Part shown: piece by piece, positions 34,037 to 44,207 of the stretch
How the letters are laid out: every line of letters begins with the position of its first letter
Position numbering within the stretch: the stretch's first letter is position 1
Source of the DNA: Laburnicola sp. R22_1
Lineage: Eukaryota > Ascomycota > Dothideomycetes > Pleosporales > Didymosphaeriaceae
Assembly (NCBI GenBank): GCA_014281115.1
Contig: JACONQ010000020.1
Location: forward strand, 248,001 to 312,000
Direction: 5' to 3'
Length of the DNA: 64,000 bases
Position numbers and translations under genes: made by a program
Notes under the pieces: generated by a model
The model's input: only the letters and a program-made list of their open reading frames with translations
The model's database searches: none
Told to the model about the DNA's origin: nothing

Positions 34037-35830
34037 ACTTGAGGATTCGTCCATAGTCTGGTCCTCCTGTGAGGAGGACTGGGTGTGATCTTCTTGTCTC
34101 GCGCTTCTAGCAGAGAGCGCGGCGAGGTTTAGGCTGCCGCTAATAGGCGCAGAGGATCGCATAGGCCTGCTCGATAAGCGTGGGGCCGCTTGTCGTGAGG
34201 CGGTGTCGGGGTACGGGGTCGAGCGTCGAGGTCCTCTTGGGGGACGATGGCTTAGGGCCATCGGTTCCTGCTCTGGCTGATCTGGTAGTGTCAGCACGGG
34301 TTCAGTTTGAGTGTCTGTCTGGACGTTAGCCCTGGCGGGGGCGGCGTCATTGCCGTCAAGAGGGGCTTCTTCTCTGGTGTCGTCTTCTCCGCTGGGGAGG
34401 TGTCTTGGCCCTGGGCGGTGAGCTCGGATTGAGGCTGTAGGTTGTGTAGCTGGTCAAAGGCCTTCTGTCCGGCGCGTCTCAGTGTCGCCAGTTCGCGGCG
34501 AGTCGGTCGGATAATGCGATTGTTCACCCGCCTGGGTTTCACTAAGCAGGTAGGGTCGTCTGCGGCGTGTGGGCCGCGGCAGTTGGGGCATTGTTGCTTG
34601 TGAGCGCAGTTGTCTCCTATTGGGCCTTCGTGCTCGCTAGGTTTCTTTCCGCAGTTGCGGCAGCGGGGTGCGCGTGTGCATCGTGCCGCGTTGCAGTAGC
34701 CCTGGCAGCCAGGGTCATGGCGTTCTATAGCCCGCTTCTTGATTATCTCGCGGGATAGGTCGCTGGCACCAAAGAGGCGGAAAGCCGCCGCAGGCTTTTT
34801 CAAAGGACACTATCCAGGTGGTGTGTCCAAATTGATTAGGGCCGTGTCGGGAGGGGCGGCAGTTAGTAGGGTGTTGTTTTGTCTGCGTGTAAGCCTCTTC
34901 CGCTACCATCTGGAGGGAGTAGGGCACGTCTTCCCCTAGCAGCGAGCGGTAGCTGCTAGGTACTCCAGGTACGGCGTAGTTAACCCATCGCATGGGCAAC
35001 TCAGCGCTGTCAGCTTCAATGGATCTCATCATTGATTCCTTCTTTTCCTGTTCCATGAGTTGCTGTCGTATGTCGTTGGAGGCTGGGGTGATGGCCCACC
35101 CCGTGCGGGTCCTTGTGGCCGTAGGGATAGCGCTGAGGTCGAGCCCTGTAGCGGCGCAGATAGCCGTTCGTACAGCGAAGGCAGAGGTTTGACCTAGCCG
35201 GTTGGCCGGGTTTGCGACTGTGAGCAAGATCCGTGGGTCTGCTGCCTGTCTAGGTGTAGTTTGCCGCTTGGCCGCGGTTGTGGATTTCCTGCTGCTAGCT
35301 GTGGTCGTGTATCCGCTGTCTCCGTGGGAGGCGGATGCCACACTTGCCCATGTCCTCTGAGGCTGGGCGGCAAGATCGCTGTCGCTGTCTGTGGTGTAGG
35401 CGGTGGTTGTCGAGTCGTAGCCGGTCCTAACTACATTAGGACGAAGGCTTGGCGTGGCTGAATTTTTCAGTGTCTGTATAAGGCGGTTGCGGAGGGTAGA
35501 GGCAGCCGCCAGCTCCTCTGGGCGCTTAAGATTAGCGATGCAGTGGTCGATAGCTTCGGCCATAGCCATTGCGACTTTCTCCTGGGTCTCTGCCGCCTTG
35601 CGCGCAGCCGTAAGGTGGGAGTTAAGGGCGTTGGCTGCTGTATCTATAGCAGCTTCTGGGCGGATAGGCACGCCTCCACCAAAGGAAAGGCGTCTAGGAG
35701 GGCGGACATCGGTCTGTTGGCGCTTCCTGGAGGGGTGCTGGATGTTAGTCTGCCGCGCAGACTCAGGGTCTGGGGGCGAGTCACTGTAGAGGCCCCTGGA
35801 GGGCCTCTGAGGCGTCTCCATCGCTATCAT
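34034..35830 (-). pseudogene. LINE ORF1: nucleic-acid-binding gag-like protein
   Basis: The ATG at 35830 (MIAMETPQRP) opens a frame with a helical, Ala-rich N-terminal half and ATxTRTGWAI-type sequence. At about 34800 the reading moves to another frame (KPAAAFRLFGASDLSREIIKK), which carries two Cys/His knuckles (CRNCGKKPSEH and CPNCRGPHAADDPTC). Near 34295 it returns to the first frame and ends with TAA at 34036-34034. The family binds RNA and forms the LINE particle. The two shifts are compensating, as expected of two single-base indels. Confidence 0.82.
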
Positions 35831-36700
35831 CAACCCACCGCACGCGTGCGGTGCCTGAGATGGCTAGGAGTCGGATTTCAGATGAAACTGAGATAAACGA
35901 GATAAAGATTTAGCAATTTTACCACTTTCTCAAAATTCCAAAAGTTGGTGAAGGTGAGCCTGAAATATGCTCTGTAAGTTCCTAGAAGCGCCGCTATTAG
36001 CATTAATGTCCCCATAAGCTACAATATATTGTCCCCTCTTATTATGCGCTACAATCTTCCTCTTAATGTCTAAATACTAATTATTTGAAGATGGTTTCTC
36101 TTTAATCTAGCACACTAGAGGACCATGTTTAACGAGTTAAGTAGTTTGCTGGCTATTATGGCTAGTCTAAGCATTTTGGTGGCTGAGTTAAGTGGTTTGC
36201 TGGCTATTATTGCTAGTCTAAGCAACATTTTGGGGGTCATAATTGTCGGGTTCGCGATATCCATTATTATTATAACTGGTCTGGTTGTTAGGGCCGGGAT
36301 GTGGATTATAATTGTCGACATCCATTTGTAATTCTAACTTATTAACATAGGCTAATATGTCTTAAGTAATAGCATCTTTAGCACTAACTCTGGCAGTTCT
36401 TAGCGTTTGAAGGGTTTAAAGGATTTTTCTCTTTTTTTTAGCTAAGGGGGGTAGTAGACCATCGTCTAATTCCTTTGTTATCCCCTCTATTAGTTTATCG
36501 ATCTTAGGTACAGTCAATGCATCGATCCTTTTGTTTTTGCTAATATCCTTAGTTGAAACTAGCGACCTTAGGTTACGGTTATGTTTAGTTGGCATCATGA
36601 TCACAGTTACAATTATAAAAGTATATGCGTACGAATATATTTATATTAGAAATCTTGCTATGTTACTTTTTTGCAACCCCCACTTTTAGGCAATAGGCTC

Positions 36701-37154
36701 TTATTTGCTTAGTTTCCACAGTCCTTTAGTAGAAAAGAGCTCCTCCTGGGAATATTTAGGCATTGGTGGCTAAGGAAGATTGTTCTTTAGATACATCTCA
36801 GACATAGTTGCTTTAGAAGACTCTTTTTCCTTTGTTAATAGTTTATCCAACGCTTTATTTACTAATTTGTTATGCTTAAAGTCTTGGGGTGTTCTAATAC
36901 ATAGTATTGGATAACTTGTTTGCTATACAAAATAAGTCCAAAGTAGCAAATAATATTATGTGACATACTAGCTTTTTGCTTGTGGGAGGCCAATTATTGT
37001 CATTAGGCATAGAATTGTAGACATAGCATTGACCCTTCTTACGGATGCAAACCCATACATCAACGTTATAACGGTCACTAATCTCGTGTGCGCGACGAAT
37101 AAAATTAATTCGACGTTTGCGAAACGATTCCTGCCGCGTACGCTCAGACGCCAT
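36701..37154 (-). pseudogene. Small MADS-box protein, one in-frame TAG
   Basis: Exon 1 runs from ATG 37154 to 36969, the intron is 36968-36923 (46 nt; GTATGT donor, TATAG acceptor), and exon 2 runs to TAA at 36703-36701. TRQESFRKRRINFIRRAHE then VDVWVCIRKKGQCYVYNS is an SRF-like MADS DNA-binding and dimerisation core (residues 5-48), followed by NWPPT. The length is about 135 codons. The only defect is TAG at 36772-36770 between LP and PPM, where CAG is an easy precursor. It is head to head with the ferric reductase, 76 bp apart. If it were intact, it would be a plausible transcription factor. Confidence 0.7.
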
Positions 37155-37230
37155 GTAGGAGTTTAAAAAAAACAGAGGGTGAACGGTCCACTTATATATC
37201 TATACGCATTGCGCACGGGCCAATTATAAA

Positions 37231-38896
37231 ATGCATTTAACGGCGCTGGTGGAACTGCCATCGCTCCCTAGTATGGCGGACGACTTAAACTTTGGCTTCT
37301 AGTATCTAGTAGCCTTCTTTGGCCTTATCGCGCTTATTGCAATAAGATAGCTTAGCTATTACATATCTTGTTCGTTTACTTTATGGACCACATACCTAAG
37401 CCTAAAATATCTGCGTTATACCTAAGTAACGTTCCTGGAAGCCCTTGGGCTATAATGTTCTATTAGGGATGTCCTTCTTTACATTCTCTTGTTTACTGCG
37501 AATGGCATTTGCATAGGCTAGGGAGTACAGTCTTAAAAGGAATTAAGTATACGATCTGCATCCTTTTTTCTAACAAACCTGGCAATGCTACTTCTAAGTG
37601 CAGACCTTATCGCCCACTATCTAAAGATCTTACTCAGAACATATCTGAAAGGTTATATAGCTATTGCTTCTATTGTTATACTGGAGGGGCTACTTTATGT
37701 ATCTTTAGAATTAATTCTAGCGAACTGGAAAATAGATCTAGTATTTATCACTGGGACTGTTGTACGTAATGCTACCAAAATGAAAATTTGTATCTAATGG
37801 AACAGGTGGCATTTAGTCTAATTGCACTCGTGTGTACCTCTATAAAACCAGTCCGGCGACGTATATACGAGATATTCCGCCTCGTTCATTTAACAAGTGC
37901 ATTGTGTATAAGCATTTTACTCTGGTTTCATGTAGAGAGCCCCAATAGACTTACTAGATATCGCATGGTACTTAGCACGTCTCTTTGGTTTCTTAGTCTA
38001 GCATGTCGATACTGTCTCTTGCTTTATCGGAACTTATCTTAGCACAGACACAGAACAATAGCCATGCTGCAAAAGACTGGAGAAGGCATTAAACTCGAAA
38101 TTACACCTGCTAGGCCGTGGAGAGTATGTCCTGGTCAATATGTTTACCTTACTTTGGCCAACGCTGGATTATTCAGTTGCTTTCAAAGACATCCCTTTGT
38201 GGTAGCATCCCCTATGCTATCGAACAGTATAGAACTTTACGTGTGGCCACAAAGAGGTTTCACACAACAGCTATCGGGTCTCGCTTCGAACATGCACAAC
38301 AGCCACACTGCATGGATTAAAGGTCCCCATAGTTCATGTTTTAACTTTCGGCAATATGGCACGGTTGTATTGTTCGCAAGTGGGATAGGAATAACTGGGC
38401 ATCTGTCTTATCTGAGACATTTAATCGAGGAACAGGATTCTTTGAATACTAATACCCGAGAAATTGTATTTGTTTGGCATATAGAAAGCGGCGAATAGTA
38501 TTACCTTGCTCGTAAATTCATGGATGAGCTCTTAGAGAAAGATAAACAACAGTATACGCCAGCTGTAGAAGTTTCCAACATAGAGATTCCAAAAGGCCAA
38601 ACACAGAGAGGAGCAACAGCAAGCCTGGATTACCCTAGAAAACGACTAGCGTTGTCTGGGAGCAATGTATGTATACCTACGCCTTCTGCCTACACTTTCT
38701 AATACATCAGGTGTTGGACATATATATTTATTGGGATGACTTGCCGCAAACACAAGAGCGTAAGGGAGCAAGGATTGTAGAGATCCAGGGCAAACCGGAT
38801 TACTCCAAAATTATCAAAGATATCCTCCGTGAACAAAGGGGCAAGGTGGCAGTATTAGGTATAAAAATAGATCCAGTCTATTTCGACGCTAACTAG
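37231..38896 (+). pseudogene. Ferric-chelate reductase (FRE-type), decayed
   Basis: Exons 37231-37761, 37806-38666 and 38711-38896 are joined by introns of 44 nt each (GTACGT..CAG; GTATGT..CTAATAC..CAG). The N-terminal half has membrane helices including IRDVLLYILLF, TNLAMLLLSAD and the His-bearing LVHLTSALCISILLWFH. The FAD-binding part has PARPWRVCPGQYVYL and HPFVVAS, and the NADPH-binding part has WIKGPHSS and LFASGIGITGHLSYL. The first exon contains about seven TAG/TAA, and more follow (before HRHRTIA, and at SGE-stop-YYLARKFMDELL). Family role: transmembrane electron transfer to ferric or cupric ions at the cell surface. Ferric reductases are a named Starship accessory class. Confidence 0.85.
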
Positions 38897-39131
38897 GCAC
38901 AGTGTGTGCTAATAAAACTATTCGCGATAGAATTAGAAAAACGGTTGCAAATGTAATAACCAGAGATATAAGGTTGATTAAGCTTAATTTTAAACCATTT
39001 TTGCCCACTTATGCCGCAACAAAACGACCTAGAAGTATGTCTTTGCAATGCCGCGGACTAGATCCCCATCATACATAAGGCAATAGCTGCATTTGCTTAG
39101 ATTTATACGGCGCAGCAAATTCTTCAAATGC

Positions 39132-39521
39132 CTAAGATAGCTTGTTCTGGAAGTCTTTAACTTCCCTAGTAATGCCACTTAATATAGATCGTATTGTCTC
39201 CAAGTTAGGCTCTGCAACTAACCTAATAATGCACTTGTGGAGCAAATCTCGTGCATATGCTTCAATTACATCTTTGAAACGCTCTGAGTTCGTGTAGCAC
39301 TGCCTGTAGAAGGAAAGCTCCGCGCGTAGCTCTCCATTTGTACGTGACAGGTAGTGGATGTGCTGTATAATGTTTTCCTCGCGCTTCGACTCTTTCGTTC
39401 GAGCACGAGTCAGTTCCAGAGCCAAAGTGGTCCCACCGTGCCTTCGTACGAACTCATCAATTTTGTTCACTTCTACTCCACTTAATTTCGAGGGCTCGAG
39501 TGCTTTCCTTGCGCGTGGCAT
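39132..39521 (-). CDS. Coiled-coil protein of 129 residues, intact
   Basis: The ATG at 39521 opens a clean frame to 39132. The product begins MPRARKALEPSKLSGVEVN, is rich in charged heptad-like segments (about residues 40-125) and has no domain I recognise. It is one of the few uninterrupted frames in the decayed region. It lies tail to tail with the ferric reductase. Function unknown. Confidence 0.5.
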   Translation of the reverse strand: MPRARKALEPSKLSGVEVNKIDEFVRRHGGTTLALELTRARTKESKREENIIQHIHYLSRTNGELRAELSFYRQCYTNSERFKDVIEAYARDLLHKCIIRLVAEPNLETIRSILSGITREVKDFQNKLS

Positions 39522-39649
39522 TTTCGACAGAAAGGTGATCCCTAGGACTAAAGGGTTTACTAAAGCTATAAGTAGTATGCCACCCCCTGGTTCTTGTGCA
39601 CGCGATGGCTCCCGATAGGAACACTAGATTTTCCCTTTCGCCTGGTTAA

Positions 39650-40546
39650 GGGCGCCTAAATAAACTGGCATCTCCAGATGTGAATGGCGCATTAAATTTT
39701 AACACTAATTCCACTTACACTCTAAAGAGTATTAATAATTATCCAGTATAGCAGAACAAAACTAGGCAAAACACAATACATAAAAAGCCAGTATCGTATG
39801 CTCTTCTTAAGCCAGTTGTTCCTTAGCACAAAGATCCTAATGTCTACTACGAGTTTGTGTACGAAATCATCCTAGGAGACGGCCGTAGTTATTGTTTGGC
39901 CGAGTCTAGAGAAGATAGCTGTCCTGTTATTATAAGAAAAATCATCCCCAAAGCTGTTTTTAAACTGGATAGAAACTCACCGTACGCTTTGAATTTTATC
40001 CAGGCGTTTGAATGGAACGGGTGGCTATACTGCGTACACGATCGACCTGGCATCCCTCTATCCACAGCTATCTGGAGGCCTGCAGTTCTCCGAGATATAA
40101 GAACCATAGTTAAGGAAGTATGTACATTCCTGCGTCTGCATTCAATATTGACTAGATAGACCCTACAAGGCATAGAGGCACTGAACCGATTAGGATGCCA
40201 CTTTGACGCTATCCTACCATCAGACGTGTTTGTTTCTAGCTGGGACGGACGTATTAAGATAGGTAAGTATTGTAATGCATTAAGGTGACTAGATGACGTA
40301 ATACAGGTAGGATTCGATCGATACATCCACATAGGGCCGGAAAAGCCGCCCCTGCAAGCTAAGGTACTAGTGCAGCTGCTGTTAAGGATAACAGAACCTA
40401 TATCACCAGCATTGGCGGATGAGGAAATGGATGACTTCGTGCGGCATAGAATGCGCGACGGAGTAGAGCTTAATGATTTAAAACAGGTTTTTAACCTACC
40501 GCTGTCTCTATTGTGCTCACTAACCTTATTAGCATAGGTTTCTTAA
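39650..40546 (+). pseudogene. Kinase-like fungal protein remnant
   Basis: One frame, read over several stops, runs from about 39650. It has EFVYEIILGDGRSYCLAES, VIIRKIIPKAVF (a candidate Lys-bearing strand), AFEWNGWLYCVHDRPGIPL and SSWDGRIKIGKY, then a C-terminal helical part to about 40546. The layout resembles a degenerate protein-kinase-like fold, but I see no HRD or DFG, so this is tentative. Stops include TAG at VP-stop-HKD and TR-stop-TLQ, and a TGA. Confidence 0.45.
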
Positions 40547-40696
40547 AAATGTGTTGCCAGCTTAGTTACTAGCATATCTAGCTTCTAAGACTTCTGTTTT
40601 TGCATTTCCTGGCCTAGCCAATGCTAAAGGATTTATTAAAAGCATACAAGCAGATGAAGGGAGTCTGGATGATTAAAAATGAGCCTTTTGTACTAG

Positions 40697-41167
40697 CTAA
40701 ATCTCACGAAGGCGGCGAGATCTCCTGTTCCCACTTGCTCTAGAAGCATTATTGCTCAATTTAATAATAGCCTTGTAGCTTACGTTTTCTTCTATAGCCG
40801 CCTTTAATTTCTTAATGTTCTCATTATTCTCTTTTGTGATCGCTACTAGCTGCGTTTTCGCAGCGTTACGTTGTTCACTTGTATTATCGGCTAGCTTTTC
40901 TAGCCTTTTAACCTCTTTAAATAGACTGTTACACTCTTGCTTAAGAGTCTCCAAATAGCTGCGCGCCTTGTTAAGCTCCCTTTGTAGGAGCATAATGTTT
41001 TGTGCAGCCCTATTAAGTTCCGCCTGAAGCGCTATATTGCTTTAGGTAGCAGCATTAAACTCCACTATAAGTCTTTAGATACTCCATTTCGTGTGGAGAT
41101 CCAGCTGTCTCAGGACTTGTTGGTAGTAGGAGAGTGGTTCATCCTGGGTCGACTGAGGCCTTGTCAT
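40697..41167 (-). pseudogene. Coiled-coil protein, two in-frame TAAs
   Basis: ATG at 41167 (MTRPQSTQDEPLSYYQQVLR), one continuous frame to 40697. TAA appears twice in the first third (after KWSI and after FNAAT), where CAA would fit the coiled-coil pattern. Residues from about 55 onward form a long Leu/Lys/Glu heptad coiled coil, ending in an Arg-rich tail (RRSRRLRE). No family recognised. Confidence 0.5.
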
Positions 41168-41817
41168 TAACTCGAACAGACTTAGAAATAAATATTGATC
41201 GTACCAACTCTTGGTTCTGGTTAGGTTCCATATATGCAAATTGTTGAATTGGTGAAGTAATACGCTGTAGTGCAGGGACAGCGCCGCCTTTAAATCTAAG
41301 AGAGTACTTCAAAAATATGACGGCATTTCGGAGGGAGCAGAGAACATGTCTTTAGGCTAGAGCGGCATCTCCGGAGAACGGTTTATAAGTAACGTTATGA
41401 AATATTGCGGTGAGCAGGGGGTGGGCCATAGTTAAACGCGCGTGATCTATTCCTAGTGATAGCCGGAACAACTAGTGTCGAGTTTTCTAACGCGCAGTAG
41501 GTTTCTGCTAATATAGAATGGGATACGCCTTACTACAGTACGGAATAGGCATTACTGCGCGTTAGTCAGGTGGAGAACTTGTTAAAGAATCCTTAATTGT
41601 GGAAAACATGTACAGAACTGCATATATTATTCTGAATGACATTAAAACATCTGCTAGATACCATGGCGGTTGGTGATGTCTACCATAGATAAGGATCTTC
41701 CTTCCAAATGCGAATAATCCAGATTGCTAGGAAACCTGATATTACCAGGAAAACTAATCCCACTAATTAAAGAACAATGTGCCAAAGCCATAGTTAGCTA
41801 AGGAATAATGCGCTGAG
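41168..41817. other. No gene seen
   Basis: Mixed-composition intergenic DNA with TA-rich patches. I could not find a domain, spliceable frame or repeat. Confidence 0.5.
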
Positions 41818-42237
41818 CTAGTTACTCACATGCACTATCGATTCGTCCTTTAGTTCAACATGTTCTTCGGTGAAGAAACCTGAACCCGCAGGGCTTGATG
41901 CGCGCGATGGAAAGCCACTAAGGAAAGAAGAGTCCATATCATAACTGGTGGACAACGGCTCTTTCTTATGCTCCGAAGCTGCAGTGTTGGGGCTACCCTG
42001 CAATGCTGGAAGCAATTTTGCTTTTTGCATGCTTTTCCACTTCTTGCGTAGAGCTGGGACACTTCTGTGTCTTTGTGGATTGGCAGAATTGTACGCCTTT
42101 CGTATAACAGGCCACGGAGCGGAGGGTTGTGTTTTAATAATCTCTGCTAATGTATTTTCTTCTTCGGGCGTATATGCAAGTCTGCGTCGGGGAGCTATGG
42201 TGGAGCGGAGGGTTGCCGTATTCCACAGCCGCAACAC
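41818..42237 (-). CDS. Myb/SANT-like DNA-binding protein
   Basis: The frame contains RRLAYTPEEENTLAEII, then WPVIRKAYNSANPQRHRSVPALRKKWKSM, a Myb/SANT-type helix-turn-helix (about residues 18-70), followed by a Ser-rich acidic tail. There is no ATG upstream in frame; translation may begin at GTG/ATA near 42243, and the ATA could be a mutated ATG. The frame ends at a canonical GTGAGT donor (near 41829), so a short second exon is likely. It is divergent to the coiled-coil gene at 42495. Myb/SANT genes are among genes reported from Starships. Whether it is expressed is uncertain. Confidence 0.55.
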   Translation of the reverse strand: MLRLWNTATLRSTIAPRRRLAYTPEEENTLAEIIKTQPSAPWPVIRKAYNSANPQRHRSVPALRKKWKSMQKAKLLPALQGSPNTAASEHKKEPLSTSYDMDSSFLSGFPSRASSPAGSGFFTEEHVELKDESIVHVSN

Positions 42238-42494
42238 TATAACGTGGCGAAGGCAAAGCTTTTGTTGCCGCCTATTCCGCCCGATTCCGTCGTACCCAGC
42301 GGAAACCGCGGAAGTCTTGGAAGTCTCGGAGGCCTCGTAAACAGGTAGGTACGCCGCAGATATGTAAGCTCAACTTTTACACCGGCCTATAGTAACCATC
42401 ACAAATCGCAGACAAAATCATCCTCTTAAGTGTTCCTACGCCACCTCAAATCAACATAGAGTTCTTCCTAGATTGCGCTTAGGGTTCTGAATCA

Positions 42495-42830
42495 ATGGCG
42501 TTCCAAACCGACCTACCGCCGATCCCAGAAACGGAAGGGGACCTTGGCATGGGGTGGGAGTATGCAGAACAAACAAACTCTTTCCTCCCACTCAACCAGG
42601 TCGCAAGCGCGTACATCTCTAGCCCCGAAATGCAGCAGCTGTCAGACCTTATATCGCGTGTCGACCAACTCCAATTCAATGTGACAGAAATCAAGGATAG
42701 GATGGAAAAGATGCACTCACAATTAATGGAGAGCGTAGGCAGATGGTTAAATGAGATAGATAAGTCTTTAATCAAAGTAACAAAGGATATTGCCAGTTTG
42801 CAGCGAAACTATCTAAAACTGTTGCCATAG
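42495..42830 (+). CDS. Small coiled-coil protein, 111 residues, intact
   Basis: ATG at 42495 with context ATCAATGGC; clean frame to TAG at 42828. An acidic N-terminus (MAFQTDLPPIPETEGDLGMG) is followed by a strong coiled coil from SSPEMQQLSDL to ASLQRNYLKL. No family recognised. It shares a 257-bp divergent intergenic region with the Myb/SANT gene. Confidence 0.55.
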   Translation: MAFQTDLPPIPETEGDLGMGWEYAEQTNSFLPLNQVASAYISSPEMQQLSDLISRVDQLQFNVTEIKDRMEKMHSQLMESVGRWLNEIDKSLIKVTKDIASLQRNYLKLLP

Positions 42831-43298
42831 TGTCATTAGGTCCATTAAATAGTTACAGAGCTATTGCCTGTGGCGGTTTAAGGCGACGCTCCTAATAGTG
42901 GGAACGCTGCGGCTACATAGTTAGTTAGAATGTGATTTAGGTGCTACCTACCTAATATGGTAGTCAAGCCTTTTAATAAAGCCCCCATAAAATACTGTCA
43001 GCATAAGCGCGTGCGCCTTGCGAAGACACCCAAATCAATCGTTGGTAATCACGCCCTGTTGCGGCAGCTCCGCTAGTTCCTTGGCATATGGCACCCTGCG
43101 CAGGCGCCGCAGCAATCTCCATAGTTTGCCACTACGCGCCAGCAACAAGGCACACCCACTGTGCCGTAACATTTCACTAAATTTATTAACTAAAGGCGTA
43201 TTAGGCCTGCAAGCCTCGCCGCAACACGAAATGATACATATGTACATGCTAAAGAGGTTGGTGTAACGTAAATATATCTTCCAAGCATACCTGTCGCG

Positions 43299-44130
43299 AT
43301 GCGTTTCTCTCGTATAGGATGTTACTTCGTGCTTTGTGGGTGGTGCAATGCTCGACTAGGTACGTGGTGCACGGATACCGGAAAGCAGGTGTCGCGCTAA
43401 CTGTTTTCTAGTCCGCCCATGGCTAAACAGAACCACGAATATACATCATCCGGGAGCGACAGCAACAGGCGGATGTTATTCTACTTCGTCTGTTTCTATT
43501 CCAGAAACCTCATTGGGAGTTAATCCCACTATTGCCACATTCCTGCCCACTAAGGAACCGCCCCCACCGACCTCTACACGCTGCCCGAATGCTCCAGCAA
43601 TCGTTACAGCTACTAGTTCGACTTTATTGGAGCAAGCCACTGGATTCGTCATGATCACCTCGGTTGCGGGCGCGGTATTCGGAATTAGAAGCCTAATATT
43701 TTTAATTAAACACTCCCAAGAGCAAATTCGACTTAATTCGGATAAGGATAGAAGTGAAGATGCTCACACGAGACGGCAAAACCACCCAACGCCTGAGGCC
43801 TGCGTTCGAAGGAGCAGCGATGGATACGGCGCCAGTGCAACCGTTCACACGACCGATTCTATAGTCAACTGGTTCCAAGGCTTCCAAAGTGTGGCAGGCT
43901 CCCAACGCCGAGATGTCGAGTTTGGAACAGTGCAAGATATCCATAGCAACTATGGCGAAGTGGATTGTGATGATGCTGCTGAGGATGCACCTTTTACCAC
44001 GTCGCACTCAGATGGCAGGGAGACCTTTAAGGCAGATTCTGAATGGGATAATATAGCGCCTGTGCTACCCGAGATAAGCATTACCGAAAGTTTGTGGGAC
44101 GATGTTGGAGAGTGGGTTTCACATATGTAA
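43299..44130 (+). CDS. Single-pass membrane protein with signal peptide, intact
   Basis: Exons 43299-43359 and 43412-44130 (780 nt, 259 residues), with a 52-nt intron (GTACGT donor, GCTAAC branch, TTCTAG acceptor). The N-terminus MRFSRIGCYFVLCGWCNARL is signal-peptide-like. The ectodomain is Thr/Pro/Ser-rich with Cys and N-glycosylation sites. One transmembrane helix (GFVMITSVAGAVFGIRSLIFLI) precedes a polar acidic cytoplasmic tail of about 140 residues. There are no internal stops. The type I topology resembles a receptor or wall-sensor, but I recognise no family. It is convergent with the next gene, 77 bp apart. Confidence 0.62.
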
Positions 44131-44207
44131 ATAGACTTTGTATGTATGTAATTCTTGTCAAAGAACTATAGCTAAATATTTTTCATTCGTCCGATTGACC
44201 GGTCCTT

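Larger units (their letters stand above)
29734..35963 (-). mobile_element. Tad1-clade non-LTR retrotransposon (LINE), 6.2 kb
   Basis: Two-ORF LINE on the minus strand: a 5' leader of about 130 bp, ORF1 with CCHC knuckles, ORF2 with endonuclease, reverse transcriptase and RNase H, and a 3' UTR of about 500 bp ending in an ACT-triplet tail (29734-29756). It is GC-balanced and largely open, unlike the AT-rich, stop-ridden DNA on both sides. A few single-base frameshifts (near 34800, 34295, 31665 and 31190) interrupt otherwise intact ORFs; they are either early decay or sequencing indels. Confidence 0.93.
29720..35977. repeat. 14-bp target-site duplication of the LINE
   Basis: AAATATGCTCTGTA occurs at 29720-29733 and 35964-35977, immediately outside the LINE. 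Collapsing the two copies restores an open frame in the interrupted host gene. Confidence 0.9.
28931..36598 (-). pseudogene. Unrecognised gene split by the LINE insertion
   Basis: The upstream part (36598-35978) begins at ATG (MMPTKHNRNLRSLVSTKD) with a basic KKKRK stretch, then an Asn/Gln-rich part with a short repeated SQQTT motif. Removing the LINE and one copy of the 14-bp duplication joins GASRNLQS to IFSLRVEV in the same frame. The downstream part runs 29733-28931 through LGAIWNQKTQLGHHAEVHIL and FSGLS-stop-ETRTTVMACVEG to a Lys/Pro-rich tail. The whole is about 430 codons, with stops almost all TAG/TAA at plausible Trp/Gln sites. I do not recognise the family. The KKKRK cluster suggests nuclear location (inference). 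Confidence 0.6.

Noticed and set aside
30407..35896. Many 60-136 codon plus-strand frames across the LINE
   Set aside because: Shadows of the GC-rich minus-strand ORF1/ORF2, which carry all recognisable domains.
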